From Pseudorhizobium banfieldiae (GTDB lineage Bacteria > Pseudomonadota > Alphaproteobacteria > Rhizobiales > Rhizobiaceae): a stretch of DNA of 64,000 bases. A program made the position numbers and the translations under genes. How positions within the stretch are numbered: the stretch's first letter is position 1; each line of letters starts with the position of its first letter. Positions 17,779 to 26,756 of this stretch are shown piece by piece. Below the pieces are notes generated by a model. The model made no database searches and had not been told where the DNA came from. It saw nothing but the letters and a program-made list of their open reading frames with translations. The DNA is taken from positions 2,356,001 through 2,420,000 of the forward strand of contig NZ_FO082820.1 in assembly GCF_000967425.1 (NCBI RefSeq), in the 5' to 3' direction.

Positions 17779-18858
17779 TCATCCGGTTTTGGCGGCGGGT
17801 TTGCCGCCATCCGCCGAGCCGGTCAATGCCTTTCTGACCAGCGGCGCGACTTTCGTGCCGTAGAGCTCGATGCCGCGCATGATCTGGTCGTGCGGCATCA
17901 GCCCGATCGCCATCTGGATCAGGAACCGGTCATTGCCGAACACCTTGTGAGCCGCGACGATCTTCTCCGCCACCAGTTCCGGATCGCCGACGAAGAGATT
18001 GCCGATGGGTCCGCGCGCAGCATCGTAATGCGCACGGTTGGTCGGCCCCCAGCCGCGCTCGCGGCCGATGCGGTCCATTACCGCCGCCTGCGGTCCGTAG
18101 AACTGGTCGGCCGCAAGCTCGGTCGTGTCGGCGATGAAGCCGTGCACGTTGATGCTTGTCTTCAGCGTCGCAGGGTCATTGCCTGCCCGCCGCGCCGCTT
18201 CGCGATAAAGGTGGAAGAGCGGCGCAAAGCGCGGGTACTCGCCGCCGATGATGGCGAGCGCCACCGGCAGGCCGAGCGCGCCCGCCCGCGCCACCGATTG
18301 CGGCGTGCCGCCAACGGCGATCCACAACGGCAGCTTCTCCTGCAGCGGTCGCGGGTAGACGCCGCGCCCGTTGATCGGCGGCCGCAACTGCCCTTCGGTC
18401 CAGGTGACCACTTCCTGGTCGCGGATCGCCATCAACAGGTCGAGCTTTTCGGCGAACAGCTGGTCGTAGTCGCCGAGATCGTAGCCGAACAGCGGGAAGG
18501 ATTCGATGAAGGAGCCGCGCCCGGCCATGATCTCTGCACGGCCGTTGGAGAGAAGGTCGAGGGTGGAAAACTGCTGGAAGACCCGCACCGGCTCGTCGGA
18601 GGAAAGCACGGAGACCGCACTCGTCAGCCGGATGTTCTTCGTCTTCACCGCCGCTGCCGCCAGCACCGTCGCCGGCGAGGAAACCACGTAGTCAGGCCGG
18701 TGATGCTCGCCGAGCCCGAAGACATCGAGCCCCACCTGGTCGGCCAGTTCGATCTCTTCGAGAAGGTTCTTCAGCCGCTCAGCTCCCGCCGCACCCTTGT
18801 CGGCGGCATTGGGGTCGACGTCGGCAAAGGTATAGAGTCCGAGTTCCATGGGCGGCAT
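17779..18858 (-). CDS. Luciferase-like flavin-dependent oxidoreductase
   Basis: A 359-residue member of the bacterial luciferase-like monooxygenase family, a TIM barrel using reduced [34 protein letters not shown] and [19 protein letters not shown] segments place it in the LLM class found as probable oxidoreductases in many rhizobia. The substrate is unknown. The start could be 18858 or the second Met at 18849, since the SD-like GGATTGG fits the first better. It is 4 bases upstream of the aminopeptidase gene and they are presumably one operon. Confidence 0.82.
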   Translation of the reverse strand: MPPMELGLYTFADVDPNAADKGAAGAERLKNLLEEIELADQVGLDVFGLGEHHRPDYVVSSPATVLAAAAVKTKNIRLTSAVSVLSSDEPVRVFQQFSTLDLLSNGRAEIMAGRGSFIESFPLFGYDLGDYDQLFAEKLDLLMAIRDQEVVTWTEGQLRPPINGRGVYPRPLQEKLPLWIAVGGTPQSVARAGALGLPVALAIIGGEYPRFAPLFHLYREAARRAGNDPATLKTSINVHGFIADTTELAADQFYGPQAAVMDRIGRERGWGPTNRAHYDAARGPIGNLFVGDPELVAEKIVAAHKVFGNDRFLIQMAIGLMPHDQIMRGIELYGTKVAPLVRKALTGSADGGKPAAKTG

Positions 18859-18912
18859 CCAATCCGAAGGTTTTCCCGGAGATAGAGAGCCCTGGCGCGA
18901 TCGGCAAATGCT

Positions 18913-18941
18913 AATCCGTCGAACGATGCGTTCGACGGATT
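18913..18941. promoter_or_regulatory. Perfect 12-bp inverted repeat between divergent genes
   Basis: AATCCGTCGAAC and GTTCGACGGATT flank a 5-base GATGC centre. Because the two flanking genes diverge, this is not placed as a terminator; it is more likely an operator, or the residue of an inserted element, given that the gene to the right is compositionally unusual. Confidence 0.5.
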
Positions 18942-18998
18942 GGATAAGTGTGGCAATTGGCTAATATTGGAGCCAAACAAATAACTGGTGGCCGCTAA

Positions 18999-19898
18999 AT
19001 GAGTGATGACGCACTTCGGAAGGAAAGTAAGGGAAAAGTCCAGTGGTATGCGGACGATATTCCGATCAGAGGATGCCAACTTAGTTTATCTGTTGTCAAA
19101 GCAGCTTACCGGGAACTGACGGCGCTCACTCAGAAAGAGGGGGAAGCCATAATATCTAAACTCGCAAGACCGGAAGAGGTAAGCGAAGAGGATTTTGCGA
19201 AAAGGAATACGTTTCTCCTGGACGACGCATTCCGCGTCACGGTGTCGATAATCGGCTTCGATGGAGAGACAACATACGGCGAAGACGAGACTATTTTTGA
19301 GTCAACGCATTTGCCTCAGCCCATCAAGACGATCCTCTTTACCAATGTCACAGCCTTCAAACGCCATTCTGATGGGGCAGAGCCACGTAACCGCTTCTAT
19401 GTGTGGCTCCACTTCGACAAGCCACCGTTATTTGACCCAAACCCTCTGGTGTCCGAGCCAACAGCGAATTCAAGTCTAGTGGAAATCAAAGCGGATGATG
19501 TTGGGTACTTCCGCGCAGTGCAGACCATTGTCACCAGCAAGCTCTGCAGCAAGCGCAGGTTCCACTCATTTATTCATGAGAAGTTCGCATACGATATCGG
19601 GCTTTGGTTTGTTGCTATCCCGTACGCGCTTTATTGGGTGACAGTCTACAATGACTACTTCTTCCCCGCTAACGGCCCGCTCGCATCCTACCGGGTGGCA
19701 TTTTTCATCTACGCAAGCGGCATGTGTCTGATCCTTTATCGGGCCTTGTTTATGTATCTGAAGTGGGCTTTCCCAGTGAATGTTCTTGAGGAGAACAAGG
19801 ACAATGCCACTACACACAGGGTAGTATTAGGAGGAATATTCATGGGCTTGATTATCTCAGGAATAACTTCCGTCGTGGGAACTTTGGCAGGACCGTAG
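18999..19898 (+). CDS. Hypothetical membrane protein, AT-richer than neighbours
   Basis: A 299-residue protein I do not recognise. The first about 190 residues are soluble and charged, and the C-terminal third holds three hydrophobic helices (about 197-220, 228-255 and 272-298: GLWFVAIPYALYWVTVY, VAFFIYASGMCLILYRALF, GGIFMGLIISGITSVVGTLA). Its codon use is visibly richer in A/T-ending codons than every gene around it, which suggests horizontal acquisition. The ribosome site is weak. A perfect inverted repeat lies 58 bases upstream. The layout, a cytosolic domain followed by a C-terminal membrane bundle, is seen in some defence or effector proteins, but no function is assigned. Confidence 0.7.
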   Translation: MSDDALRKESKGKVQWYADDIPIRGCQLSLSVVKAAYRELTALTQKEGEAIISKLARPEEVSEEDFAKRNTFLLDDAFRVTVSIIGFDGETTYGEDETIFESTHLPQPIKTILFTNVTAFKRHSDGAEPRNRFYVWLHFDKPPLFDPNPLVSEPTANSSLVEIKADDVGYFRAVQTIVTSKLCSKRRFHSFIHEKFAYDIGLWFVAIPYALYWVTVYNDYFFPANGPLASYRVAFFIYASGMCLILYRALFMYLKWAFPVNVLEENKDNATTHRVVLGGIFMGLIISGITSVVGTLAGP

Positions 19899-19928
19899 TG
19901 CGCGGCGACGCAACAATGAGCGTGATCT

Positions 19929-21008
19929 CTAGCCATCTTCAATTGCTACGGTTTGAGTCCGCCGCGCCCCCTGCCGCGCAAATCCCGGCACCTGGAATCG
20001 TCGCCGGTAGACGCCGGGCGAAAGCCCCGTCACCCGCTTGAACAGCCGGCGGAAAAAGGCCGGCTCCTCATAGCCGACCTGCCAGCTGATCTCGTCGACC
20101 GGCGCCTCGGTTCGCTCCAGCCGGCGCTTGGCCTCCTCGATCCTCAGGCGCTGGACATAGGCGATCGGGCTCATGCCGGTCGCCTGGGTGAAGCGGCGCT
20201 TGAAGGTCCGCTCCGTGAGCCCCGCCTTCCTCGCCATCTCCTCCAGCGGATTGGCGACGGAGAAATGGCCTGCCAGCCAGTCCTGCGCTGTCTGGATTGC
20301 CTGGTCGCCGTGGTCGCGCCTGCCCTCGAACACCATGTAGGGAGAAAGCCCGTCCTGGTGCCATTGCAGCGCGAAGTAGCGCGCCACCGTCTGCGCCGCC
20401 GTCGCCCCCGCATGACGGGCGATCAGGTAGAGCACGAGATCGTGCCACGTCATCGAAGCGCCTGAGGTGATCAGCTCGTCTCTCTGCCCTGCGACCACCA
20501 GCACCTGTTCCGGATGGATCGGCACCTGCGGATAGGCGCGGCGGAAGGTGTCGGCATAGCCGAAATGGACGGTCGCGTCGGCGCCATGGAAGATCCCGGT
20601 TTCGGCAAGCAGGAAAATCCCCGAACAGGCGGAGCAGATCAGGGCGCCTTTCGCGTGCATCCTGCGGCACCAGTCGACCAGCTCGGGATAGCGACCCTTG
20701 GCCCAGCCATCTGCCGAGAGCACCACCGACGGTACGATAAGGATATCGGTGCGCTCGATGTCTGAGATTGGCCGTTGCACCATCATCGGCACGTGGCTCG
20801 CAAGCGTCAGCGGACCGGCCCGCTCGCCGACGATCTCGACGTGGAACGGTGGCGTCTTCGGGATGCCCACTCCGGCAGGCACGATGGAGAAGGCGTTCAT
20901 GACGTCGAAGATGCCGCTCAGCGTCGACACCGCCGCCTCCGGCAACGCCAGGAGGCTGACATGAAGCGGCTGCGGCCCGCCATTCTTTTCTCCGACTGAC
21001 TTGTCCAT
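19929..21008 (-). CDS. GlxA family transcriptional regulator (DJ-1/PfpI plus AraC HTH)
   Basis: A 359-residue regulator. Residues about 15-190 form a DJ-1/PfpI-like amidotransferase fold (ALICSACSGIFLLAETG, with Cys at the nucleophile-elbow position). Residues about 245-345 form an AraC/XylS double helix-turn-helix (MARKAGLTERTFKRRFTQAT, then ISWQVGYEEPAFFRRLFKR). Members activate genes for small nitrogen compounds such as glycine betaine or arginine derivatives in other bacteria; the ligand here is unknown. GGGACGG precedes the ATG. It is divergent from the methyltransferase gene at 21193, which is the likely target. Confidence 0.9.
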   Translation of the reverse strand: MDKSVGEKNGGPQPLHVSLLALPEAAVSTLSGIFDVMNAFSIVPAGVGIPKTPPFHVEIVGERAGPLTLASHVPMMVQRPISDIERTDILIVPSVVLSADGWAKGRYPELVDWCRRMHAKGALICSACSGIFLLAETGIFHGADATVHFGYADTFRRAYPQVPIHPEQVLVVAGQRDELITSGASMTWHDLVLYLIARHAGATAAQTVARYFALQWHQDGLSPYMVFEGRRDHGDQAIQTAQDWLAGHFSVANPLEEMARKAGLTERTFKRRFTQATGMSPIAYVQRLRIEEAKRRLERTEAPVDEISWQVGYEEPAFFRRLFKRVTGLSPGVYRRRFQVPGFARQGARRTQTVAIEDG

Positions 21009-21192
21009 CGTCCGTCCCTGACGATGACCATCTTATGCCCGAAGCGCATCGGGCACCATGGCGTGGGTGAAGCGCTTCATCATCCAATGGCGCAAATGGC
21101 CCGGTTCTGGCCGGCACCGCTCTGCCGCCTGACCTCCCCGCCTGCGATGGTCTCCTCACCTCGAACGGAGGTTTTCAATCAGGAGAAACATC

Positions 21193-22269
21193 ATGGATAC
21201 CTTGCAAACCAGGGCAATCGACAGCGCCAAGCTTGATACGTTGGTCGGCCGCGTTGTCAGCGACCTCTCCGCCGGCTATGGCGGCGTCATGGTCAGCCTC
21301 GGCCATCGGCTCGGCCTCTACAAGGCGATGGCAGATCGCGGGCCGCTCACCTCCCGCGAGATTGCCAGCCGCGCCGGCTGCGCCGAACGCTATGTCCGCG
21401 AGTGGCTGAACTCGCAGGTCGCGGGCGGCTATGTGACCTACCACGCCGTCAGCGGCACTTATGAACTGACGCCGGAACAGGCCTTCGTGCTGGCAAACGA
21501 GGACAGCCCGGTGTTCATCCCGAATGCCTGGGCGACTCCGGCCTCGATGTGGGCCGACGAGGAAAAGGCGGTGGAGGCCTTCCGCACCGGCGCCGGCATT
21601 CCCTGGGGCGACCATGACGGCCGGCTCTTCTGCGGGGTCGCGTCCTTCTACCGCAACGCCTACCGCGCCAGCCTCGTGCCGGAATGGCTGCCGGCGCTCG
21701 ACGGGGTGGTCGACAAGCTGAAGGCAGGGGCACGGGTCGCCGATGTCGGCTGCGGCCACGGCCATTCGACCGTGCTGATGGCGGAAGCCTTCCCCGAGTC
21801 CAGGTTCCACGGCTTTGACACGCACGACAAGTCAGTGCTGGAGGCCCACAAGGTCGCGAAGGAGGCCGGCGTCTCCGACCGGGTGACCTTCTCCACGGCA
21901 CGGGCAGAGAACTACCCGGGAACCGGCTATGACCTCATCTGCTTCTTCGACTGCCTGCACGACATGGGCAATCCGGTGGCAGCCGCCACGCATGCGGCCG
22001 GAGCCCTGGCCAAGGACGGAACGGTGATGCTCGTCGAGCCCTTCGCCAACGACCGGGTCGAGGACAATATCTCACCCGTCGGGCGGCTCTACTATGCGGC
22101 CTCGACAACCATCTGCTGCGCCCATGCCATCTCGGATGGAGGCCACACCGTCCTTGGCGCCCAGGCCGGCGAGGCAAGGTTGAAGGACATCTTCCGCAAG
22201 GCGGGCTTCACCCGCTTCCGCCGGGCGATGCAGACGCCGTTCAACCTGATCCTCGAAGCCCGCCTCTGA
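21193..22269 (+). CDS. SAM-dependent methyltransferase with N-terminal winged helix
   Basis: A 358-residue class I methyltransferase. The N-terminal about 90 residues form a winged-helix dimerisation domain (LTSREIASRAGCAERYVREWLNS cut into helix and turn) as in the Rv2258c-like group. The SAM site is VADVGCGHGHSTVLMAEAF (about residues 182-200), followed by the acidic HGFDTHD. A Cys-Cys pair is near residue 312. AGGAGAAACATC precedes the ATG. Its substrate is unknown; such enzymes act on small organic acids or natural-product scaffolds. Regulation by the divergent GlxA-type protein is inferred. Confidence 0.85.
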   Translation: MDTLQTRAIDSAKLDTLVGRVVSDLSAGYGGVMVSLGHRLGLYKAMADRGPLTSREIASRAGCAERYVREWLNSQVAGGYVTYHAVSGTYELTPEQAFVLANEDSPVFIPNAWATPASMWADEEKAVEAFRTGAGIPWGDHDGRLFCGVASFYRNAYRASLVPEWLPALDGVVDKLKAGARVADVGCGHGHSTVLMAEAFPESRFHGFDTHDKSVLEAHKVAKEAGVSDRVTFSTARAENYPGTGYDLICFFDCLHDMGNPVAAATHAAGALAKDGTVMLVEPFANDRVEDNISPVGRLYYAASTTICCAHAISDGGHTVLGAQAGEARLKDIFRKAGFTRFRRAMQTPFNLILEARL

Positions 22270-22288
22270 CCACGGCGGCGGACCGGAT

Positions 22289-22322
22289 GATGGCCGCGGG
22301 TAAGACCTCCCCCGCGGCCGTC
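22289..22322. terminator. GC hairpin between convergent genes
   Basis: GGCCGCGGG (22292-22300) and CCCGCGGCC (22311-22319) pair perfectly around a 10-base loop, with two further pairs at the base. It lies between the methyltransferase and LytTR stops and could serve both. No T tract. Confidence 0.55.
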
Positions 22323-22330
22323 GTCCAGCC

Positions 22331-23071
22331 TCAGAGCCAGCCGGCAGCGCGCAGCAAGGGCGCGCCGCTGCGGCTGATCGGAACCAGCGACCCGTCCTCC
22401 AGCTCCAGCTCTCCGCTTCCCCGCCGCCAGCGGGCCGAACGGATCGCATCGGCCGCCACCCACCAGGACCGGTGGACGCGATAGCCATGCGCGCTACAGA
22501 GCTCCTCCACCGCATCGGAGAAACGCAGGGTGAGGAGCTCGATGCCAGCATCGGTATGGACCCGCACGTAATGATCGTCAGCTTCCAGCGCGATCAGCCG
22601 CGCCGTCCGCCGCCGGGCGGAAAGCCGGCTGCGCAGCTTCGCCTCCGCCTCCGGCAGCGGCGGCGCAATCACGGTACGCGTTTCGATCACCGGTTCAGGC
22701 CTGTGCTGCACGAGCGTCCGCAGACCCATGACCACCAGGCAGACGATGAAGACCTGCCAGAGCAGCTGCCGCGTGAAGGGAGACATGACGGCATGGTCGT
22801 GACCGAGCAGCAGGTTCATCGCCTGCAGCACGATCAGCGTCACCACCGGCGTCATCACCACCGAGACGACCGCCATGCGCAGCCAGGGCTCCTTCAGCCT
22901 TCGCTGCACGACCATGTCGAACAGGATCCCGACCACACCGCCGGCCGTGATCGTGCCCAGCCAGAAGAGCGCTCGCGGAAGGACTGGATCAGCCACCGTG
23001 CCATAGGGCCCAAGGACCGCGAGAACCGCGCCGATCAGGATGAAGAGGCCAAGCTCCGAGACGTGCCGCAT
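22331..23071 (-). CDS. Membrane-anchored LytTR transcriptional regulator
   Basis: A 246-residue protein with about four N-terminal membrane helices (starting GLFILIGAVLAVLGPYG) and a C-terminal LytTR DNA-binding domain (about residues 150-246: ARLIALEADDHYVRVHTDAG, VHRSWWVAADAIRS). There is no receiver domain, so it is a one-component regulator with a membrane sensor. The ATG at 23071 was chosen because it opens the first helix; the frame extends to 23278 but would overrun the divergent gene. Such genes in Rhizobiales commonly sit next to DUF2306 or similar small membrane proteins, as here. Confidence 0.82.
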   Translation of the reverse strand: MRHVSELGLFILIGAVLAVLGPYGTVADPVLPRALFWLGTITAGGVVGILFDMVVQRRLKEPWLRMAVVSVVMTPVVTLIVLQAMNLLLGHDHAVMSPFTRQLLWQVFIVCLVVMGLRTLVQHRPEPVIETRTVIAPPLPEAEAKLRSRLSARRRTARLIALEADDHYVRVHTDAGIELLTLRFSDAVEELCSAHGYRVHRSWWVAADAIRSARWRRGSGELELEDGSLVPISRSGAPLLRAAGWL

Positions 23072-23225
23072 TGCCGTTTCTTGCCCCAGGGAAGGACGGA
23101 AGTCGAGACGCGAGCCTACCCGATCCCGCACCGCTCGCGAAGCCATGGCACCATTGGCGAAGTCCGGCTGGCGCCCGCTTCGGCAGGAAGCGAGCTTTCT
23201 GGCAGCAACCTGTGGAGATCGCCCC

Positions 23226-23882
23226 ATGAATGCAGTCATGCAACGCGTACCGGCGCTTGGGAATGTCGCCTGGCTCATCGCTACCTTCGCCAGCGTAGCG
23301 GTAGCAGCCGCCTCGTATCGCTACGTCATCGGCGTCGGCCCAATGCCGCCGAAGATTGTCGCCAACGCCTTTGCCATGCCCTGGCTCCCCCTCCACGCTG
23401 CTGCCGCCGCCACGGCCCTGCTGATCGGGTCTTTCCAGTTCGTCGGGCGGCTGCTGAGAACGCGGCCCGCGGTACACCGGTGGACGGGGCGCGTCTATGC
23501 CGTCGCCTGCCTGATCGGCGCCGTCACCGGGCTGGCCCTCGCGCTTGGCACCACGATGGGTCCGGTCGCCATGGCCGGTTTCGGCAGCCTGTCGGCGATC
23601 TGGGCCGTCACGATCAGCTATGGCTGGCAGCGGGCTCGCGAGCGCCGCTTCCCCGACCACCGCCGCTGGATGATCCGCTCCTGGGCCCTCACCTTTGCGG
23701 CCGTCAACCTGCGCGTCTATCTCGCAATTGCCGGGGCGCTCAGCATCCCCTTCGATGTCAGCTACCCGATCATCTCCTTCCTGGCCTGGGTGCCGAACCT
23801 GATCCTCGCCGAGCTCTACCTCGCCCGCAGCGACCGCCCAAGGCGCGAGACGCGACAGGTCCAGCTGGATCAAATGGGTTGA
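23226..23882 (+). CDS. DUF2306 family membrane protein
   Basis: A 218-residue integral membrane protein with about six helices. The region LPLHAAAAATALLIGSFQF, followed by RPAVHRWTGRVYAVA and PDHRRWMIRSWALTFAAVNL, is typical of DUF2306: conserved His residues at helix ends suggest haem or metal contact, though none is proven. GGAG lies 8 bases before the ATG. The start was preferred over an in-frame ATG at 23040 that would overlap the divergent regulator. Function unknown; the divergent LytTR protein is its probable regulator. Confidence 0.8.
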   Translation: MNAVMQRVPALGNVAWLIATFASVAVAAASYRYVIGVGPMPPKIVANAFAMPWLPLHAAAAATALLIGSFQFVGRLLRTRPAVHRWTGRVYAVACLIGAVTGLALALGTTMGPVAMAGFGSLSAIWAVTISYGWQRARERRFPDHRRWMIRSWALTFAAVNLRVYLAIAGALSIPFDVSYPIISFLAWVPNLILAELYLARSDRPRRETRQVQLDQMG

Positions 23883-23960
23883 ATAGACAAGCGTGGTCAA
23901 TCGCTTGCGCATGATAGCGGAATCGAAGCGAGAAGCAGTTCATGTGCTTCCGGAACTGGC

Positions 23961-24326
23961 TTACTCCCCTCCCGGAGGCGAGTTCAGGCAGGGGTCGAGC
24001 ACGATGAAGTCCGGCTCCAGCCGCCGAAAGGAGCCGGTGACCGTGACGCGATCGCCGACGTCGAACCCGTTCAGCTTGTAGGTGACGCACATGACCTTCG
24101 GCGCCTGGTTTCCGCAGACGCCCATATAGGCGAGGCCGTCACCGGTCTCGGCCACTTCCAGCCGGCCGGTCACCTCAATAACGACGAGATCGCCCTCAGG
24201 GGGATGGAAATCCTTCAAGTCCTCCACCAGCTTTTCGCAGGTCGTGTAGAGCGATGGCGCAGGCTGGGCGGAGGCCGCAGCGGCAAACAGAAGAAACGAT
24301 GCGATAGCGAGAGGCAGAGCTTTCAT
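23961..24326 (-). CDS. Small exported protein with possible OB-fold
   Basis: A 121-residue protein with a signal peptide (MKALPLAIASFLLFAAAASA). The mature part has alternating strands, VVIEVTGRLEVAETG and VGDRVTVTGSFRRLEPDFIVL, suggesting an OB-like barrel, and four Cys that could form two disulfides. I do not recognise a family. The start at 24326 sits at the signal peptide. The frame is open further upstream, but without a signal or ribosome site. Confidence 0.6.
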   Translation of the reverse strand: MKALPLAIASFLLFAAAASAQPAPSLYTTCEKLVEDLKDFHPPEGDLVVIEVTGRLEVAETGDGLAYMGVCGNQAPKVMCVTYKLNGFDVGDRVTVTGSFRRLEPDFIVLDPCLNSPPGGE

Positions 24327-24531
24327 GGTCGAGCCGAAGATGTGGAAACGAGTGCCGCCCATGTCTGCATGAGTTTCGCTTCGGCTCAACAGACGGTTTC
24401 TTGCGTCTCTCATGAACCAGATTAGGCCTTGGCGCGGAGGGCATGGCCTACCGGACACTTGGAGACCAATCGCTTCAACCCGAAGATGGGAAGGGATCAC
24501 CCCTTCCCTCTCGTCTTCGACTGGCGCCCGT

Positions 24532-25008
24532 TCACATCCGCGCCAGCAACGCAGCCAGTTGGTCGGCTGCCTTGCCCCAGCCTTCGTGGAAGCCCATCTC
24601 TTCGTGGGCCTTCTTGTCCTCTTCCGTCCAGTGCAGTGCCCTGGCGGTATAGCGGGTGCGCCCGCCCGGCAGTTCCTCCAGGAGCACGGTCGCCACCATG
24701 AAGGGCTTGTCCGTCGGGACCCAGCCTTCGGTAAAGGCGTCGGTCACCACCAGCTTCTCGTTTTCGACCAGTTCGAGGTAGACGCCCCGGTTCGGGATGA
24801 CCTCGCCGTTCGGCCCCTCCATGACGATATTGCAGCGCCCGCCGGCGCGAAGATCGAGATCGGCCTCGGTCACCTTCCAGGGCTCCGGGCAGAACCACAC
24901 CTTCATCAGTTCCGGCGTGGTCCAGGCCTTGTAGACCTTCTCGCGCGGCGCATCGAATTCGCGCACCAGAACGAGTTCGTGGCCCGGTGTCTTGTTCGTC
25001 ATGTCCAT
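24532..25008 (-). CDS. SRPBCC/AHSA1 family protein
   Basis: A 158-residue START-like hydrophobic-cavity protein (activator of Hsp90 ATPase homologue 1 type). LVLVREFDAPREKVYKAWTT, LMKVWFCPEPW and GGRTRYTARALHWTEEDKKA are typical. GGAGGGATTGAAG precedes the ATG. It lies 78 bases downstream of an ECF42-like sigma gene on the same strand, and SRPBCC and DGPF proteins are common companions of that group. The ligand is unknown. Confidence 0.85.
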   Translation of the reverse strand: MDMTNKTPGHELVLVREFDAPREKVYKAWTTPELMKVWFCPEPWKVTEADLDLRAGGRCNIVMEGPNGEVIPNRGVYLELVENEKLVVTDAFTEGWVPTDKPFMVATVLLEELPGGRTRYTARALHWTEEDKKAHEEMGFHEGWGKAADQLAALLARM

Positions 25009-25086
25009 CTTCAATCCCTCCGATGATCTGGTGATGTCCCAAGGACGGATGACGGTGGCGTTTGCCGACATGGCGAGGTGAAGATT

Positions 25087-26337
25087 TCAGGAGAGGATGG
25101 CTTCTTCCTTCAGCTTGTCCAGTTCCAGCCGCACATGGGCGGCCTCCGCCGGCGAGCGGGCAAGGGAGATCGCCCGGCCGAACGCCTCCCTCGCCTCCCT
25201 CGTCTCGCCCGTCTGGGCAAGCAGCGCGCCGCGCACGCCGTGGAAATAGAAGTATCCATCGAGCGCATCCGCCAGCGGTTCCAGCATGGTGAGCGCCTCG
25301 ACGGGGCCGCGCAGCTTCGAAAAGGCGACGACCCGGTTCAGCGAGACGACCGGCGACGGGTTGAGCTTTTCCAGGAGCTGGTAGAGGAGTTCGATCTCCT
25401 TCCAGTCCGTCTCGTCCGCCGTCAGGGCACGTGCATGCAGCGCGGCGATTGCCGCCTGGACCTGGTAGGGCCCTGGCTTGCGGTGGCGGATCGCTTTGTC
25501 GAGCAGCGCCAGCGCCTCGTCGATCTGCCGGCGGTCCCAGAGCGAGCGGTCCTGGTCCTCGAGCAGGATGATCTGGCCCTCTCCGTCATAGCGTGCCTCG
25601 CGGCGGGAATGCTGCAGCAGCATCAGCGCGGCAAGCCCCATGATCTCGGGCTCGGCCGGGAAGATCCGCTGAAGCAGACGCGCGAGCCGGATCGCCTCCT
25701 CGCAAAGCGCCGCAACATCGGGATTGCTCATGCCCGCGGAATAGCCCTCGTTGAAGACGAGGTAGATCATCGCCATGACCGGCGGCAGCCGCTCGGCCCG
25801 CTCGGCGGCGCTTGGCGCCTCGAACGGCAGTCCCGCCTTGGCGACGCGCGCCTTCGCCCGGGTGATCCTTTGCTCCATCGCGCTTTCCGACACGATGAAG
25901 GCGCGTGCGATCTGGGCGACGCTGATGCCGGACACGATCCGGAGCGCCAGCGCGATCTGCTGCGTCGCCGGCAGGTCCGGATGGCAGCAGATGAACATCA
26001 GCCGCAGGATGTCGTCGCGGTAATGCGAGCTGTCGAGCCGCTCGGCCATGTCGGCCTCGGCATCGGAGAGGTCGGACAGCACCTTCTCGTCCGGCAGCGC
26101 GGTGTTGCGCGCCGTCTTGCGGATCTGGTCGACGCCGCTGTTCCGGCCGACGAAGATCAGCCATGCGGTCGGATCGCGCGGCGGCCCCTTGTCAGGCCAG
26201 GTTCGGATCGCCCTCAGGCACGCCTCCTGGAACGCCTCTTCCGCCGTGTCGAGGTCACGGAAATAGCGCAAGAGAGCGCCCATGGCCTGCGGCCGGGCCG
26301 CCGTCAGCGCAAGATCGATCCAGGCGAGGTCCTTCAT
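25087..26337 (-). CDS. ECF sigma factor with C-terminal TPR extension (ECF42-like)
   Basis: A 416-residue sigma factor. Region sigma-2 is at about residues 10-75 (YFRDLDTAEEAFQEACLRAI, AWLIFVGRN) and sigma-4 at about 112-162 (SGISVAQIARAFIVSESAME). A 240-residue helical, TPR-like extension follows (ALIDKAIRHRKPG-type repeats, RREARYDGEGQIILLEDQDR). This is the ECF42 arrangement, which has no anti-sigma and probably senses through the extension. It overlaps the upstream YCII gene by 4 bases and is followed by an SRPBCC gene. The controlled genes are likely this operon. Confidence 0.88.
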   Translation of the reverse strand: MKDLAWIDLALTAARPQAMGALLRYFRDLDTAEEAFQEACLRAIRTWPDKGPPRDPTAWLIFVGRNSGVDQIRKTARNTALPDEKVLSDLSDAEADMAERLDSSHYRDDILRLMFICCHPDLPATQQIALALRIVSGISVAQIARAFIVSESAMEQRITRAKARVAKAGLPFEAPSAAERAERLPPVMAMIYLVFNEGYSAGMSNPDVAALCEEAIRLARLLQRIFPAEPEIMGLAALMLLQHSRREARYDGEGQIILLEDQDRSLWDRRQIDEALALLDKAIRHRKPGPYQVQAAIAALHARALTADETDWKEIELLYQLLEKLNPSPVVSLNRVVAFSKLRGPVEALTMLEPLADALDGYFYFHGVRGALLAQTGETREAREAFGRAISLARSPAEAAHVRLELDKLKEEAILS

Positions 26338-26708
26338 GTGGGGGAACTCCCGGGATGGAAGACGTAGAAGGGCCGGATTTCATAGGACGTGGAGCCGGGG
26401 TTGACGGCAGAGAGTTCCTTGGAAAAGGCGATCGCCTCATCGAGGTTCTCGACGTCGACGGTATAGAAGCCGAGCAGCACTTCCTTCGTCTCGGCAAAGG
26501 GGCCATCGACGACCAGCGGCTCGTCCCTGCCCTTGCGCACCGTGGTGGCTGCCGTCGTCGGCATCAGCCGTCCGGTGGGCCCGAGCTTGCCGGCCTTTGC
26601 GAGCGGCTCCTGCACGGCCTGGAGACGCCCCATCACGGCCGCCTCTTCCTCCTTCGACCAGGCAAAGACCTTTTCCTCGTCGGCATAGCAGAGGATTGCG
26701 TAAAGCAT
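26334..26708 (-). CDS. YCII/DGPF family protein
   Basis: A 124-residue dimeric ferredoxin-like-fold protein. The signature DGPFAETKEVLLGFY (about residues 68-82) and the N-terminal MLYAILCYADE are diagnostic of the DGPF group. Its biochemical activity is unknown. AAGGAG lies 6 bases before the ATG. It overlaps the ECF sigma gene by 4 bases, as these genes usually do, and is probably a target of that sigma factor. Confidence 0.9.
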   Translation of the reverse strand: MLYAILCYADEEKVFAWSKEEEAAVMGRLQAVQEPLAKAGKLGPTGRLMPTTAATTVRKGRDEPLVVDGPFAETKEVLLGFYTVDVENLDEAIAFSKELSAVNPGSTSYEIRPFYVFHPGSSPT

Positions 26709-26756
26709 CGTCAACTCCTTCTCCGTTGGAAGACGAAGGAGTAGCGCCACCGCCGA

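Noticed and set aside
22472..23914. A 480-codon plus-strand frame across the LytTR and DUF2306 region
   Set aside because: Antisense to the LytTR gene and out of frame with DUF2306; His/Arg-rich with no motif.
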